Below, one piece after another: positions 1-12,600 of a stretch of DNA of 64,000 nt (position 1 is its first letter; each line of letters begins with the position of its first letter). This DNA comes from Ciona intestinalis (Eukaryota; Chordata; Ascidiacea; Phlebobranchia; Cionidae): assembly GCF_000224145.3 (NCBI RefSeq), contig NC_020174.2, positions 4,593,026-4,657,025 on the forward strand. Direction: 5' to 3'. Below the pieces are notes generated by a model, which was given only the letters and a program-made list of their open reading frames with translations, made no database searches and was not told where the DNA came from. Position numbers and translations under genes: made by a program.

Positions 1-228
1 GTTTGCCAATATATTATAAATGTAAATTATTCATCCTGCATGGCAATGACAGTCATTATAACACCGTTAACATGGGTGTTCTGTCATGCCCCCTTTCAAG
101 TTACCATGTATGTAACTTTGTGGGTGATTGTTTTTCTCTATGGCTCATAGTTTGGACAATCCTTTCATTTTTTTACCAGAAAAAACATTGACCTATATTT
201 ATATATTTTACAATTATCCAATACCCAG

Positions 229-1303
229 GTCATCACCCCGACCATGGCAACCACAGCCACCCCTAAGTTGGGCTCCCCCCTACAAAGGTTACCACCTGGT
301 ATAAGGGTGCTACCCCCTTCCATGATGATGGCACCCATGTGTGTGTCAGCCAACCCTACACAGTCAACTGCTTCAGGAATGCAGGTTTGTTTATACATTA
401 TTAAAATATATAAAACATGTTATGTACCTTTTATTATATTTATGTACATTACCAATACGTAGGTACAATGTTAGAGTACCTGTCACGTGTCACCCTAATT
501 AAGGGTTTATCATCACATTTTTAAGCCCAAAAGATTTTACCCTGCTGTTAGGTGTCTATACAAACAAGCAGAGCCAAAGAATATCGCATTCACCACGTTA
601 ATCAATAAGGTTTCCATTTTTAACTATGGTGTAACTAAATTATAACAATATCACTCCAGATTTTTCGAAACAAACTAAAACCTAATATTTTTTTCACCAG
701 GTCCACACCCCGACTTTATTCCACATAATCAGCCCATCCCAGGCCACACCCCCCTCCCCATCTGTCCTCGTTTACCCGTTTGGTCCCCGTGGGTTTGCTG
801 GCTTGTCGTCAGTAAGAAATACTGGCCCACTGTCTTGTGGAAGGTGGGTGAATTAATTAGGATTGTTTTGATTGAAATATTAAAAGTGTTAATGGGGTCT
901 GTGATGATGTATTGTTGTATGGCAGACATTAGTGCTTTAAGATTACAGATAAAATAATTCCTAGTAATAAATATGTTTATTAATTTTCGTTAATATTTTA
1001 ACTATTTTTAGTTTGGGTAGTTCTCCTGGGTTTAACCTCCTCCAGCGAGGCACAACACCAGTTGGTGGCGGTAGTGGGTCGCTACTCAAATCAGCGCTCA
1101 TGAAAACATGGCCAGTGTTCCAGTTTCCCCCGAGGGGCCATCTTCCCTCAGAGACGGAGGAAAAGACCCCCGAAGTAGAAGAAGGGTTTGTGGAGCAAGG
1201 AGCTGACGCCCAAACTTCAGAGAATCCCACAAACGAGGAACTACGGGGCAAACTGTCGGGTGCAAACGACCCTTGCTTATCTGAGGCTGCTGAAAATATT
1301 TAA
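229..1303 (+). CDS. 3' end of an unrecognised gene (last three exons)
   Basis: Three exons join in phase: 229-384, 701-843 and 1012-1303, ending in TAA. Each is bounded by CAG or TAG acceptors and GT donors. The upstream part of the gene lies outside the window. The encoded tail is rich in Pro, Ser, Thr and Gly, then acidic near the end (SETEEKTPEVEEGFVEQG), which suggests a disordered C-terminus. No catalytic motif, membrane segment or signal peptide is visible and I do not recognise the family. The coding exons are clearly GC-richer than the flanking introns, which supports real coding sequence. Confidence 0.6.
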
Positions 1304-2580
1304 AAGTTCCAAACTTTTCGTGACCTTGGTGCCCTAAAAATTGACGTCTATGAAATTTGGTGCCATGAACCTCCGTACCGTGGAGTTTGGTGCCGTAATC
1401 CAAGGTGCCCTGAAGTTTTACCACCTTATGCCATGTTTTGTTGCTCTTTGTAAATATCCGTTACTGATTTTTGTCAAATTTGAGATTTTTGAATCGGGCA
1501 CATTATACTGCCCGGCTTATGTATTATAGTTTCATTTATTGTTACATTATAACGATTGTTCCTATGTCACAATGGTGCTTCACGGAAGCCATGGAAAAAA
1601 GGTTTCTGCCATTTTTAAAGTTTATTGTTTTAACATTTTATCAAATCTGTACCTTAGTCCTGAAGAGCCTTTAGGCTCAAAATTTTTACATTTTTCAAGT
1701 TCAATTGGTGCTGGCTTTGTTTTTATCTCCCGTGTATTTTAAATCAATGAAGACGGACCGTTTCACGTCTTTACCCATGAATTTATCTTCTCCGTAGCAA
1801 AACGTTTTGTTGCAATCGTTTCACAAGTTTCTGTAACTTTTTGTTGACTGTGCTTGTTCATTAGCATCGTGGGTGTGTACCTTATGCACTTAAACCGACG
1901 CTTTTACTAATTCTTTGTTGCTAACCGTTCGCCGCACTATTAAACCCTCATTCTGTACAAATCGCTCAAAAAACGGCCTCGTCCGAAAACCAAATAAAAT
2001 AAAATTACTGCGTATCGTAAAAAACGTCATTTTGGCAAATTTACACCTTTCACGACGTCATGAACCGCTTTATTAAACGATTGTTACGTTTAAACTTTTT
2101 ACTAACGTAGTTTTAAACTATACCTAAACCCAATGTATCATATGCACCAAGATAAAGCGAAAAGGCCCTGGAACACGGACCAGCGTTCGAATAACCCCTA
2201 ACACAGGTAACCGTACGTGTAATAGGAACATATACCCATATTTTTTCATATCATCGAATGCAGTAAGGAATCAGAATATTTAAAATAACGAAGGAAAAGC
2301 TATTAGCAGTATGACTTTAACATAAATGTTATACCGCAGTAATCTCATCTATTATATTATGCCTGTAACAGCCACATTTTGGACTTTCGTGCTTTTCCCC
2401 ACCTTTTAACGACAACGTTTTTTTAACGACAGCCGTTTTGCTGTTGCTTGCTTTATCTTCTTGTTTTAATTAATCTGATTTTCGCCTTTGTCTCTTAGTA
2501 GATAAATACAAACCTTATTATCCAGATACCTTTGAACATTTACTACTTTCTACCTAATGTTATTTTTCAGTTCCCTTAAA
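1304..2580. other. Spacer with degenerate short repeats
   Basis: About 1.3 kb between two plus-strand genes. Positions 1322-1425 hold an irregular repeat built on TTTGGTGCC. From about 2380 to 2520 there is a copy of a dispersed element with the phrase GCTGTTGCTTGCTTTATCTTC, here diverged. AATAAA-like strings occur near 1990-2005. I see no gene in it. Confidence 0.5.
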
Positions 2581-2671
2581 ATGAGGAAAAAGTCACAGAA
2601 TTCAACAGACGCTGGAGATTCAGAAATCACGAAACAAATTCAAGAAGTTCGAGCGAAATTAAGTTTGAAAG
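2581..2671 (+). CDS. Candidate upstream coding exon of the coiled-coil gene
   Basis: ATG at 2581 opens 30 codons (MRKKSQNSTDAGDSEITKQI and on) ending at a good AAAG/GT donor. Composition is basic and helix-forming, like the gene that follows, and CCDC183 also begins with Met-Arg and basic residues. It ends in phase 1, while the next exon (acceptor at 3148) needs a different phase to reach the frame of ATG 3153. Either this exon is 5' untranslated or alternative, or a small indel separates the two. Confidence 0.35.
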
Positions 2672-2714
2672 GTGACCTTGTTGTTGTTCTTCTGATTGTA
2701 ATAAGAATGTGTGT

Positions 2715-2934
2715 TATAGTACTGTGGGCGTGGGGTAAGATGGGATATCATTAGCACCCAAATCCCATATTTACTGATCATGTTTTTACCAATTAACAAC
2801 GTTTTTTTAGAGTCGTGAATATACGGCTATACAATTCTGAAAATATTCCTTGTGGCCTTGTTTACTACCTATTGGGATGATAAAATTAAATTAAAACATG
2901 AAGTTATGAACCATTTTACCCCAACTTACTTGTA
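2715..2934. mobile_element. Small inverted-terminal element (MITE-like), intronic copy
   Basis: Begins TATAGTACTGTGGGCGTGG, with GGGGTAAGATGGGAT just inside, and ends near TTTTACCCCAACTTACT. The ends are inverted relative to each other, and the same outline recurs at least nine times in the last 20 kb of the window. No open reading frame of its own. Confidence 0.6.
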
Positions 2935-3469
2935 TAACAAATTATACAATAATTCCTATGCAGTATCAGTTCAGCAGCCAAGCTTTTGTTTGACATTTTT
3001 ACCAAGTAGTTTTACTGTTATTTAGCTGTAACAATTGTCGCTTTGTTCCTAATTCCCTTCTCTTCCTTGTTTAAATAGTTTGATCTTCGCTACCGCATTC
3101 AAAGATATAAATAAAATTAAGTTATCTTATTTTATTTCTCCAATCCAGAAAGATGCCAAAAAGTTTTCACGAGCAAGTCATTACCACTGAGATTGAAAAT
3201 GATGGAATCATTCAAGCGTTACGAGCGCAAAACCAAGCCCTGCGTCACCAACTACAGCATGCCCTCAACAAGGACCACCAATCTATTGAAAGATTGTTCG
3301 TTAATCGACCCAAGAATGAAAGCTTAGCTCTAAGGAGGCGGTCTGTGCAGGTTAGTAATGCTCAGTTTTCATGATAAAAAATGACAAAATTTCAAAAACA
3401 ATCACCGACAATGTGACATATAGGCAAATTACATTATATAGGTTGTAAACTTGATTTTGGGCTTGATGC

Positions 3470-3668
3470 TGCTAACATTGTGGGCGTATGTGTCCTTGGG
3501 CAAGACACTTATGCTAATTGCTCCAAACCAGTGGTCACTAATGAGTTGTCTGGCTTGTCTGCCATAATCCCTTTCAAATTACACAAGCGGGCATGATGTG
3601 TATGAAACAGAACCCGTGTTAGAATGACTGCCCCACCATACAAGGATAAACAACTTACATTCATTTAT
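3470..3668 (+). mobile_element. tRNA-derived SINE body and tail, intronic
   Basis: Carries the family landmarks in order: GATGCTGCTAACATTGTGGG, CTTGGGCAAGACACTTA, CCAGTGGTCACTAATG, GTGTATGAAACAGAACCC and GACTGCCCCACCATACAAGG. The tRNA-like head is missing. It sits in the intron between the exons ending 3350 and starting 3715. Confidence 0.7.
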
Positions 3669-4451
3669 TCAAGGCCAAATACACAAGCAACCACATTAAC
3701 TAATTTTCCTCCAGGAAGTGAAAGAAGAGTTAAACCAATCACTTTGTGCCCTTAAACGAAGTGCAAACAAACTTGTAGATGCAAAGAGGAAGAAAACTCG
3801 TGAACTGGAAAAGTTGAAACAAACTATGAACACACCCCTTGCTAACATAAAGGATGAATACTCAAGTGTGAGTGATAGAAAATATAATGTAAATACAAGG
3901 GAGCGTGGGACATCAGGGGACTTTCTATTTCCACCGTTTATTCTAACTTTTTTTCTGACTTTTTAAGACATTTCCTGACTTTATGTTTTTAACTGGACCA
4001 AAAAGCTTGATAGCTGTTAACTCAAAACACAGCAATGAACAGATCAGACCTAAATATTGTGTTTTCCATACAGAGAGCTCGTCAAGTTGAAAATTCCCTC
4101 GACAAAGTGAAGTTAAAAGCAGTCACCGCTCAAAATATTATGAATGTTTACATGAAAGTAAAGAATCAGCTAGAGGTGCGTGTGATGTATATTGTAGGTG
4201 TAAAAACGTTTTGTAAAATCTTTATGGGAAATTAAAAATTGGGTTTAATACAGATTACTTTTTTTGGATAAACCAAACCCAAGATTACTTTTATTTAGTT
4301 TTCTAATATATAGGACCAACTCCGTATGTACCCCAACAAATTAAAGTTGTTGGAAAAAGAGAAATCGGAACTTGATCAGGAATTGGTGGCCATGAATGTT
4401 GTCCATGAGAATGCAGCAACTGAGGTGGAAGTTGCACTGGTGAGTTACATG

Positions 4452-4662
4452 GCATGTTTGTATGGGTGAGGTACCCATGATGCCACCATTGTGAGTGAAT
4501 GTGTTCTTGGGCAAGACACTTAACAGCAATTACTTCAACCCACTGATCACTAATAGGTTGTTTAAATTGTTAGCCATATAAACGGCCATAAGGTGTATGA
4601 AACAAAACATCTGTGTTATAGTGACTGTCGCTGCCTATCCATTACACATTAAATTACATTTA
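4452..4662 (+). mobile_element. tRNA-derived SINE copy, intronic
   Basis: Same landmarks as the other copies: ATGCCACCATTGTGAGTG, TTCTTGGGCAAGACACTTAA, CACTGATCACTAATAGG, GTGTATGAAACAAAACA and GACTGTCGCTGCC. Headless copy in sense with the host gene. Confidence 0.65.
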
Positions 4663-6203
4663 TTCTTCATACTTCCTAGAAAGACAAGTCATTGTTGGAA
4701 AACAATGTACGACAGGAACGTAAGGAGCGTGAACTTACGTTGCGGCAGTTGCGACGGGATGTGAAGAACATTGAGCGTAAGATTGAGGAACAACAACTTT
4801 ATCTGCATAACCTGTCTCTGTCGAGGAAATGTAAGTTAAATAGTTATATGAATATTGAATATTATCATTTAAAATTTTTTTTGGAGTCTTGGTCTTTAAC
4901 CACCAAGTAGTTTTTATCTGTAGCCTGATTTAACCACTGCTGTTTTGTTTCTAATTTCCTTTTCTTTGTTTTAAAAGGATTTTTTCATTTGAGTGAGGTC
5001 ATATAAAAGATTATGGGACCTGATTATGACAGTTGGCCCATTATCGCTATGTTTTGTTAAATTATTACTAAAACTTGTTATGACATAAAGCTCTATTAGA
5101 AAGTAAAAGTTCCAGTTTTAAAATGTTTAATCAATTTTACAATTTCAGTAACACGTGTGGACAGTGCCCAAGTCCAGAAAGTTGCAAACTTGGCTTGAAA
5201 AGCTGAGGGAAGATTGGAAATGATAAAGGAGTATGACAGACAAGCCGATCAACTGGAAAAAGTTACCGGAATTCCATTTACTAATCTAAACGTAAGATAG
5301 TTTAAATATTACTGTGGTGTGGGGTGGATTAAACAATCAGAAACGCTTGTTTAAAGTTTGCTTTTAATATTCCAAACTCCCGAATTCCGTTCCAAAATGC
5401 CGCAAATTGTTATAATGTAACAAAATTTTGAAATGCACACAAATTTTGTTTACTACCAGAGTTAACTGTGGAAACTTTAAAATAAAAAAAATAGGCATTA
5501 AGTAAAATTGAGCAGTTGAGATGTATAAACTGTTTCCTTCCAACAGAATTTACTGTCCTGCTTACGAAACCAAATCGACTCAAATGAAAACTTAAAACAA
5601 CAAACGAAGAGGAAAGCTCGTAAAACGGAAAACATGCAAAGCTTACTCGGGAGATTACAAAATGAACTTCATCAACTTAAATATCAACATGAAGAATTGT
5701 AAGCATGATATATAAAGCCCATCTATGTCTTTTTGTCTTTTTAAACTTTTACTTTGGAAGTGGTTTGTAAAATGCCCTGTTTGCTACTGAATATTTTTAT
5801 AAAATGGTCTGTTTGTCTGTATAAGGTTACATATATGTAGTAACTTCACTAACTTGTAAGGGGGCAGGAGGTGTATGGCATAGTACACCTATGTTATAAC
5901 AACTGTCGTTTCCCCTGCCACACGCACAAGTTATCATAAACCACTCAGACAGTGCAATATTTTTCCAAAAAGGATACAAAAGAAAATCGCTGCCACTGAA
6001 GTTAGAACTTCCATAGCTGAGAAAACACGTGCAGAGAAAGAAAAACAATTGTTCAACAAAAAACGACTTGCAGACGATGTGAGGACATGTTGCGAGTCAT
6101 TGTTGTCTCATCTTATTCGTTCCACCTCAAACATGAGCATTCGGATCCCGACGCCTTATCATAAGTTTAAGACAGGTTAGTGGGGTATAAAAGAATGTAG
6201 CTT

Positions 6204-6423
6204 ATTTAGTCTGGCATGGCAGGGAAATGACAGTCGTTAACACAGGTGTTGTGTTTCATACACCTCGTGCCTGCTTACAAGTTACCATGTATGATACTTT
6301 GTAGGCGAAATTTTTCTGTATGGTTGACAAGTAACTCATTAGGGACCACTGGGTTGGATTGATTGTAATTAGGTGTCTTGCCCAAGGGCATATGCCCACT
6401 ATGGTAGCAGCATGGAGTCTTAA
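6204..6423 (-). mobile_element. tRNA-derived SINE copy, antisense, intronic
   Basis: Reverse-complement order of the family landmarks: GACAGTCGTTAACACAGG, TTTCATACACCTCGTGCC, GTTACCATGTATG, then TTAGGTGTCTTGCCCAAGGG and CCCACTATGGTAGCAGCATG. Lies in the intron between exons 5973-6175 and 6459-6595. Confidence 0.65.
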
Positions 6424-7209
6424 TTTCTAAAGTAACAATATCTTATGCTTTTGTTCAGCCACTGATAAAGATCGTGCATTAAGTTTTGAATCTTGTATGA
6501 AAGCTGTGGAGATGGTGAATGATAGAGCTCGGGCATATTTGAAACATTCAGCACTAAATGAAAACACAATACTGGATTTGTCTTTGGTTAATGAGGTATA
6601 TATGTTCATACATATTAAATGTTTATTTATTTCGTATATGTTCATTGTAGGTATATGTGTTCTTGGGCAAGACACTTAATGGCAATTGCTCCAACCCAGT
6701 GGTAACTAATGGGTTGTCTTAAAATTTTTTTCAACCTTCGAAGCTATATATGTGGTAAAGTTACATTTATTCATTTAACTTTGGTATTACAGGACAGCGA
6801 CGATCTGATTCATGAAAATAACAACAGAATACCAGGGCAGTTGGAAAGAAGAATGTCAGAAGGTAAACCTTAGGGTATATTTTATGTGGGTGAGATTTTA
6901 AAAAATAACCTGGGATTTAGGCCAGATTTCGCCTATTATCTCAAAAACTTTTAAAAGGTTTGCTTTTTTGTAGCAGGCATAATAACATATCGGTTTTAGT
7001 GAAAACTATAATATTAAAATGGTTAACCTTCATTCGTAGAGTTCGACAACTATAATGTCACCACCAATGATCGTTACGTTTCGAGGGAGATGATCAAGCA
7101 ACAAGCAGAGCAGTATACCGATGTCACGGGGGGGAAGGAGACGAAACTGAATATTATGTTTGACAAAGTTGATAGAATGATTATGTTTAGAAGTATTAAC
7201 TACGTTTAA

Positions 7210-7560
7210 ATCGAACAACAAGAAACCATGTAAAACGCAATCTTGGTTAAGATTTATAGTGGATGTTTTTTGTTGGGTCAGTGGTAAGAGTGTTTGTGTT
7301 TTGACCAAAAGACACTGGAATCAAAGCTCGACGCTGTCACTATTGTAGGTGTGTGTTTCTTTAAGCAAGACACCTGTTATTGCTCAAACTCAAGAGGTAG
7401 CACGTCACTAGTGGATGAATGTAACTTATTTACCCTGGCAAGGCGGTCAAAGACCGTATAATAGCACAGGTGTTGTATTTCATACATCCCCTTCCTTATG
7501 TTCCTGACGAGTTACCACGTATGTAGCTTTGTGGGTAATTATTGCATAGGCTTAGAAAAT
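7210..7560. repeat. Two SINE fragments in opposite orientation
   Basis: 7270-7370 resembles the sense SINE head and body: GTCAGTGGTAAGAGTGTTTG, then CTCGACGCTGTCACTATTG. 7425-7545 is an antisense tail with TTTCATACATCCCC and GAGTTACCACGTATGTAGC. Spacer between the coiled-coil gene and PIP5KL1. Confidence 0.5.
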
Positions 7561-7571
7561 TCCCAATGCCC

Positions 7572-7717
7572 TATAAATAGAGCGAGAAGCTCCGCTTAGC
7601 TTACACCCCTTTTAAGCAAACAGTCCGGTTTTGTCGAAACGCCCGAACCGAGTGAAAACAAAACCTGCGGAAATTCCCGGCAGTTTGTTATAGCAACGTG
7701 ACAACAAGGTACAAAAG
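7572..7717 (+). promoter_or_regulatory. Likely promoter and untranslated first exon of the PIP5KL1 gene
   Basis: A TATAAATAG box at 7572-7580 is followed by a stretch of higher GC content that ends at a strong donor, CAAAAG/GTAAGT (GT at 7718). The first coding exon of PIP5KL1 (ATG 9630) is preceded by an acceptor, TTTTTAATTCAG, ending near 9562, so this would splice to it as 5' untranslated sequence. The N gap lies inside the proposed intron. It could instead belong to a transcript hidden in the gap. Confidence 0.4.
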
Positions 7718-8052
7718 GTAAGTTTTATGAATGGCTACTGTGTTTTAAAGAACTTCTCAGAGTATAAGATGCAGATTTATGAGTATAATCACGTATTTTT
7801 TTAGGTGTAGCAACTACGAATCTATTTTCCAATAAAAACTAAATATGTTTTAAGCCATAAACGTGTTTTAATAACTGTCGTTTTGTCGCTATATTATGTG
7901 TTTTCGTTTTAACTATTACTTAATCTTCGTTATCGTAATTTTATAGACAAGTACAATTGTTTATTATTAAAACAACGAAACCCAATATGTCAATGTATAT
8001 ACTATACTATTTGTATATTTACTCTATTACTGTTATACCAAGTTTGGAAATG

Positions 8053-8552
8053 NNNNNNNNNNNNNNNNNNNNNNNNNNNNNNNNNNNNNNNNNNNNNNNN
8101 NNNNNNNNNNNNNNNNNNNNNNNNNNNNNNNNNNNNNNNNNNNNNNNNNNNNNNNNNNNNNNNNNNNNNNNNNNNNNNNNNNNNNNNNNNNNNNNNNNNN
8201 NNNNNNNNNNNNNNNNNNNNNNNNNNNNNNNNNNNNNNNNNNNNNNNNNNNNNNNNNNNNNNNNNNNNNNNNNNNNNNNNNNNNNNNNNNNNNNNNNNNN
8301 NNNNNNNNNNNNNNNNNNNNNNNNNNNNNNNNNNNNNNNNNNNNNNNNNNNNNNNNNNNNNNNNNNNNNNNNNNNNNNNNNNNNNNNNNNNNNNNNNNNN
8401 NNNNNNNNNNNNNNNNNNNNNNNNNNNNNNNNNNNNNNNNNNNNNNNNNNNNNNNNNNNNNNNNNNNNNNNNNNNNNNNNNNNNNNNNNNNNNNNNNNNN
8501 NNNNNNNNNNNNNNNNNNNNNNNNNNNNNNNNNNNNNNNNNNNNNNNNNNNN
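8053..8552. other. Assembly gap (500 N)
   Basis: Exactly 500 undetermined bases, a common placeholder length for a gap of unknown size. Sequence directly left of it (about 7885-8052) is nearly repeated at about 9377-9537. Confidence 0.98.
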
Positions 8553-9562
8553 TTGAACACTCAATCGATTAAAGAGTAAAAAAACAGAAAATATCAAGTT
8601 TACTAACCAAAAACATAAAAGAACATGTTTAAAATATAAAAATACAAACAAAAACGCATAACATTACCATAAACTGGTGTATCTAGCTGCAGTTTTGCAT
8701 GCAAATTGCGGTGATTTTACTTTTTGGCTCACAAATTTAACACGTATATACCCGGTAACGAAACTTAAGGTATCTTTGTAAAATTTGCCTAATATCGAAG
8801 TGACATTGAGGAAAACAATACTGAGTTACTATTTTTGGTCCTCTGCTTGAATTAGTAAGCTACCTTTTTTGCGTTCCGGGTCTTTATGAAATCGGAAAAC
8901 GCGAACATCTTATATACTAGTACAGTAGTGCTTAAGCAGTTTGGAGCTGCATGTCCACTCATGTTGGATTATAAATGTAGTAAAGAATGGCTCTGTAGAT
9001 TCGTAGGTATGATCATATCAAAGAGATTAAAACCATCTCTTTGATCATATACTATTATGTAAACTAAGCTGATTGCTGCTAATCTTAATCCACAACGTAA
9101 AGTACCCTGTTAAACCACACTGTACGCCGAAAACCAGTCAAAATATTAATTTACTCCACAATAATTCCTAGATTTAATATTATATAACAAGATTTATATT
9201 AGAAATTATATTTTAAATGTTAAAACAACCGCTATACGTGTTTTCTAGCTTTGTATTGCTTACAAGAACCAAATAAACACACGCCGACCATGCATTTGTA
9301 TAGGCGATTCACGCTATGTGGGCTCCGTAATGGCGGACACGAGCGCCGTTTCCTAACTTGGTCTATACTAACTTTGGCTATATCATGTCTTTTCGTTTTA
9401 ACTATTACTAAATCTTCGTTATCGTAATTTTATAGACAAATACAATTGTTTATTATTAAAAAAAACAAAACCCAATATGTCAATGTATATACTATTTGTG
9501 TATTTACTCTATTACTGTTATACCAAGTTTGAAAATGAAAATTTTATTTATTTTTAATTCAG
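8553..9562. other. Spacer / intron sequence right of the gap
   Basis: AT-rich, no supported gene. Holds a short hairpin near 9005-9050 (arms ATCAAAGAGAT and ATCTCTTTGAT) and, at 9377-9537, a near copy of the sequence left of the gap. It probably lies in the 5' untranslated intron of PIP5KL1. Confidence 0.45.
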
Positions 9563-9629
9563 AAACGTGAATGGAATCACTGTATAAAAATATTTCGGTG
9601 CTGTTTTAATTAAGTCCTAATAGTAAGCA

Positions 9630-12600
9630 ATGTCAAAAGTATCTGCCATAAAACGTGAGACTTATTTTAATCGTGTTCGCAAGCGTTGGAAGAGACGAGA
9701 CGTCGTGGAAATTATCGAAACTCACCCAAAGTATTTATTCACTCAGTATATTCGGACCTGTCTTCGGTCCTTTTTGACAAACCATCCGAATAAAAAGGTA
9801 AAATAAAATATATAATCATTTAAAAAACAATCACTTTCAATACATGGGTCATATACGTGGTTAGTCGTGAGCGTGCACAAGGTGTATGAAACAGTACCTT
9901 TGGTATACTGCTGTCATTTCTCCACCATGCGAGAATAAGTTACATTCATTCATGTTTTTACGATTTTACCAACCTATTATGTGTACAGATTGTTCTAACA
10001 GATGAGGATTATGTGGAAATTGTGTCCCAACATCTGGAAGTTACAATTGTAAGTAACAGGTTTACCCAGATGCGAAAGGCTAGTTTTTTGCAGATGGTTT
10101 TAACTAATTAAGTGTTTATATGTATTGTGCTTTGTAAAATTCCTCCTGTGTTATGCTGTTTAATTAGCTTTTAATAAAAAACAATATTGATTATCGATGC
10201 TCTGTGTGAAAAATTGTGTTATAAAATAAATAAAGACCCATTATATATATACATATAATATATATATATATATTGTAAGTAATTAAAATACAAAAAAATG
10301 TAATACCTACTAAGGCCATTTATTTTAAAATTGCATTTTATTTGATAATTATATTTGTTAAGTTTTAGGCTGTTTTTAATGATTGGACAAATTGTTGTTA
10401 CAATAATATTACTATAGAGTTTCGTAAGTTATATTAAAGTAAAAAATCTTTTTTTATTATTTTCAGCCGATTTGTTTCACCACTTTTGCACCCGCTGTGT
10501 TTTACTCGATAAGAAAGAAAATTGGTTTGTCGTCAGAGGAATATTTAAAAGTTGTTTCACCAGGAAAAGATGAACTTTACCTTGAATTTCTTTCCAATTC
10601 TAAAAGTGGACAAAACTTTTTTTTGACGTAAGTTTTTAATGTAAGTTTTTTTTTTAAGTAATTGCTGTTTAAAAATCTAATTAAAACATAACATTTTATA
10701 CAAATTGAAATGTTAATATTAGCTGTCCTAAATAGAGACAGGTATAAATAATTTATTCTCATTTAAACCACGCTTATACATATACTTGCAAGTAGGACAG
10801 TAGGTGAATCTTTTATCCTTTCAATCTATAAATAAACCTTATTGTTATTACTTCATTCATGAATAAACAATAGTTATTGTATAAGAGAAACTCAATAAAG
10901 ATTGTCCATTTGTATAAATTATTAATTAAAATTAGAAAATCTTTTCAAAACGTTTAATTATTTTTTTCAAATATTAGATTTAAAATTATAGAGTGTTAGT
11001 TTTAAACTCATTAAATCTGTATTACTTTTACTACCCAGCAATGTGCTACTTCTTAGAACTATTAAACACAACATTGTTTCACATGCTTCATGCTTGTATA
11101 ATTAGGTGTGGTGGTGCAGTCTATGAGTAATTTTTTTACCAAATATGTTTTTCTGCCAATTTGGTTGGGAAAAATTAATATTAGAAAAAAAAATATATAT
11201 AATGTTCCAAACATTGGGTAATTGCCAACTCATAAGCCAACACATAATAATGGTAGGCCCATATAAGATTTGATATTTGCATTATAACTTTTTGCCATGA
11301 CCCCAGGATAAATAAGTTACATATATTTGTTTCTTCTATAAATAATACATATAAGGTTACTGTATGACTAATGTTTTTATTTAATGTTTTCAGAAACAAC
11401 AAGCAGTTCATGATCAAAACGATAACAAAAACTGAGGCAAATTTCTTCATGAAAATCCTCAAAAAGTTAGCATTGATTTATTTTGTACTAATACAAGGAT
11501 TTCAAAACATTTTGATAAAAATCTGTTGCAACGACAAAAGTCAACAGAATTTAAAATCTGTTATATACTGATAACCTGTTTACTGTAAATCATGTTTAAA
11601 TTTAGTGATTTTAAAGATATTTTTTGTGGTAGCTGTCTTTATATTTTCAATGCATTATGCATGTTAAGTAAAACAGTGCATTAATCTTTTATGTTTGTAC
11701 TCTAGTCTTCATATATTATGTAAAGCAAAAACTTTTAAAAGACTTCGCACTAAATGCAACATTTAGCTTGATAATAAACTCAGTTTTATTAATATCTTTT
11801 AGTTTAGGGTATAAAATTTGTTATAAAACAGGTGTTTTTATTTCATACACTTTATGCCTGCTTACAGTTTACTATGAATGTAACATTTTGGGTGATTGTT
11901 TTATGCTTGGCTGAGAATTTAGACAACCCATTAGTTACCACTGGGTTGGGGTTTGGGTTCTATATACCCACATCATATTATTACAGTAATGTTTTCTCCA
12001 GGTACACCAACCACTTTGAAGAATACCCTCACAGTTTATTGGTTAAATTTGTTGGTCTACACAGCATCAAGATTAAGAAACTTAGCAAACCAGTAAGTTA
12101 AATTATTTCTATGTTTATTTAAAGCTGAACATTAGTTGTAATTAACCCCTTGCACCCAAATCCTTCCGACTCTTTATTAAGTTTTCAAAACTTTGGCTCT
12201 TCAGCACTCCAATTGGTTCTATTTGAATAAAAGACTGACAATGCCATTAAGCCCCCCAAAAAAATTTAATAAACAATTGGTTGGACTTGATTTTTAATTG
12301 TTTACAAGAATCGTCCAACTCCCGGAGCACCAGATCAGGGTCAGATTCGCAGAATTCATTATAGTGATTGCAATTCCTATATATATATATATCTTTCCCC
12401 AGGTATACTTTGTAGTGATGTTGAGCATCTTTTACCCCGGTGAGCGAATCCGTGCTCGTTACGACATCAAGGGTTGTTTGATCGGGAGGTATACGGACCC
12501 ACCACCTGAGGGCAGCAACGCTGTGGTGATTCTCAAGGAGAAAAATCTTGAAGGGAAGTCAGTTAAGCTGGGTATGTGTGGTATTGCATACTAATACTTT

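Larger units (their letters stand above)
3153..7209 (+). pseudogene. Coiled-coil protein of the CCDC183/CCDC63/ODAD group, with an in-frame TGA
   Basis: Eleven exons join in phase: 3153(ATG)-3350, 3715-3867, 4074-4175, 4314-4439, 4680-4830, 5149-5291, 5547-5698, 5973-6175, 6459-6595, 6793-6862 and 7040-7209 (TAA), giving 534 codon positions. The product is almost entirely charged heptad-type coiled coil. The stretch TAQNIMNVYMKVKNQL, followed by MYP..L..LEKEKSELDQEL and NNVRQERKERE, resembles human CCDC183 and, more weakly, the outer-dynein-arm docking proteins CCDC63/ODAD1/ODAD3. This suggests a role in cilia or sperm flagella. Codon 260 (5196-5198) is TGA, yet the frame continues cleanly for 274 more codons. 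A possible earlier first exon (ATG 2581, donor after 2671, MRKKSQNSTDAGDSEI) looks coding, but its phase does not fit the exon at 3149. The gene may be broken, polymorphic or miscalled at one base; I labelled it pseudogene only because of the stop. Confidence 0.6.

Noticed and set aside
8019-8651. Long open frames across 8.0-8.6 kb
   Set aside because: They consist of translated N bases of the assembly gap.
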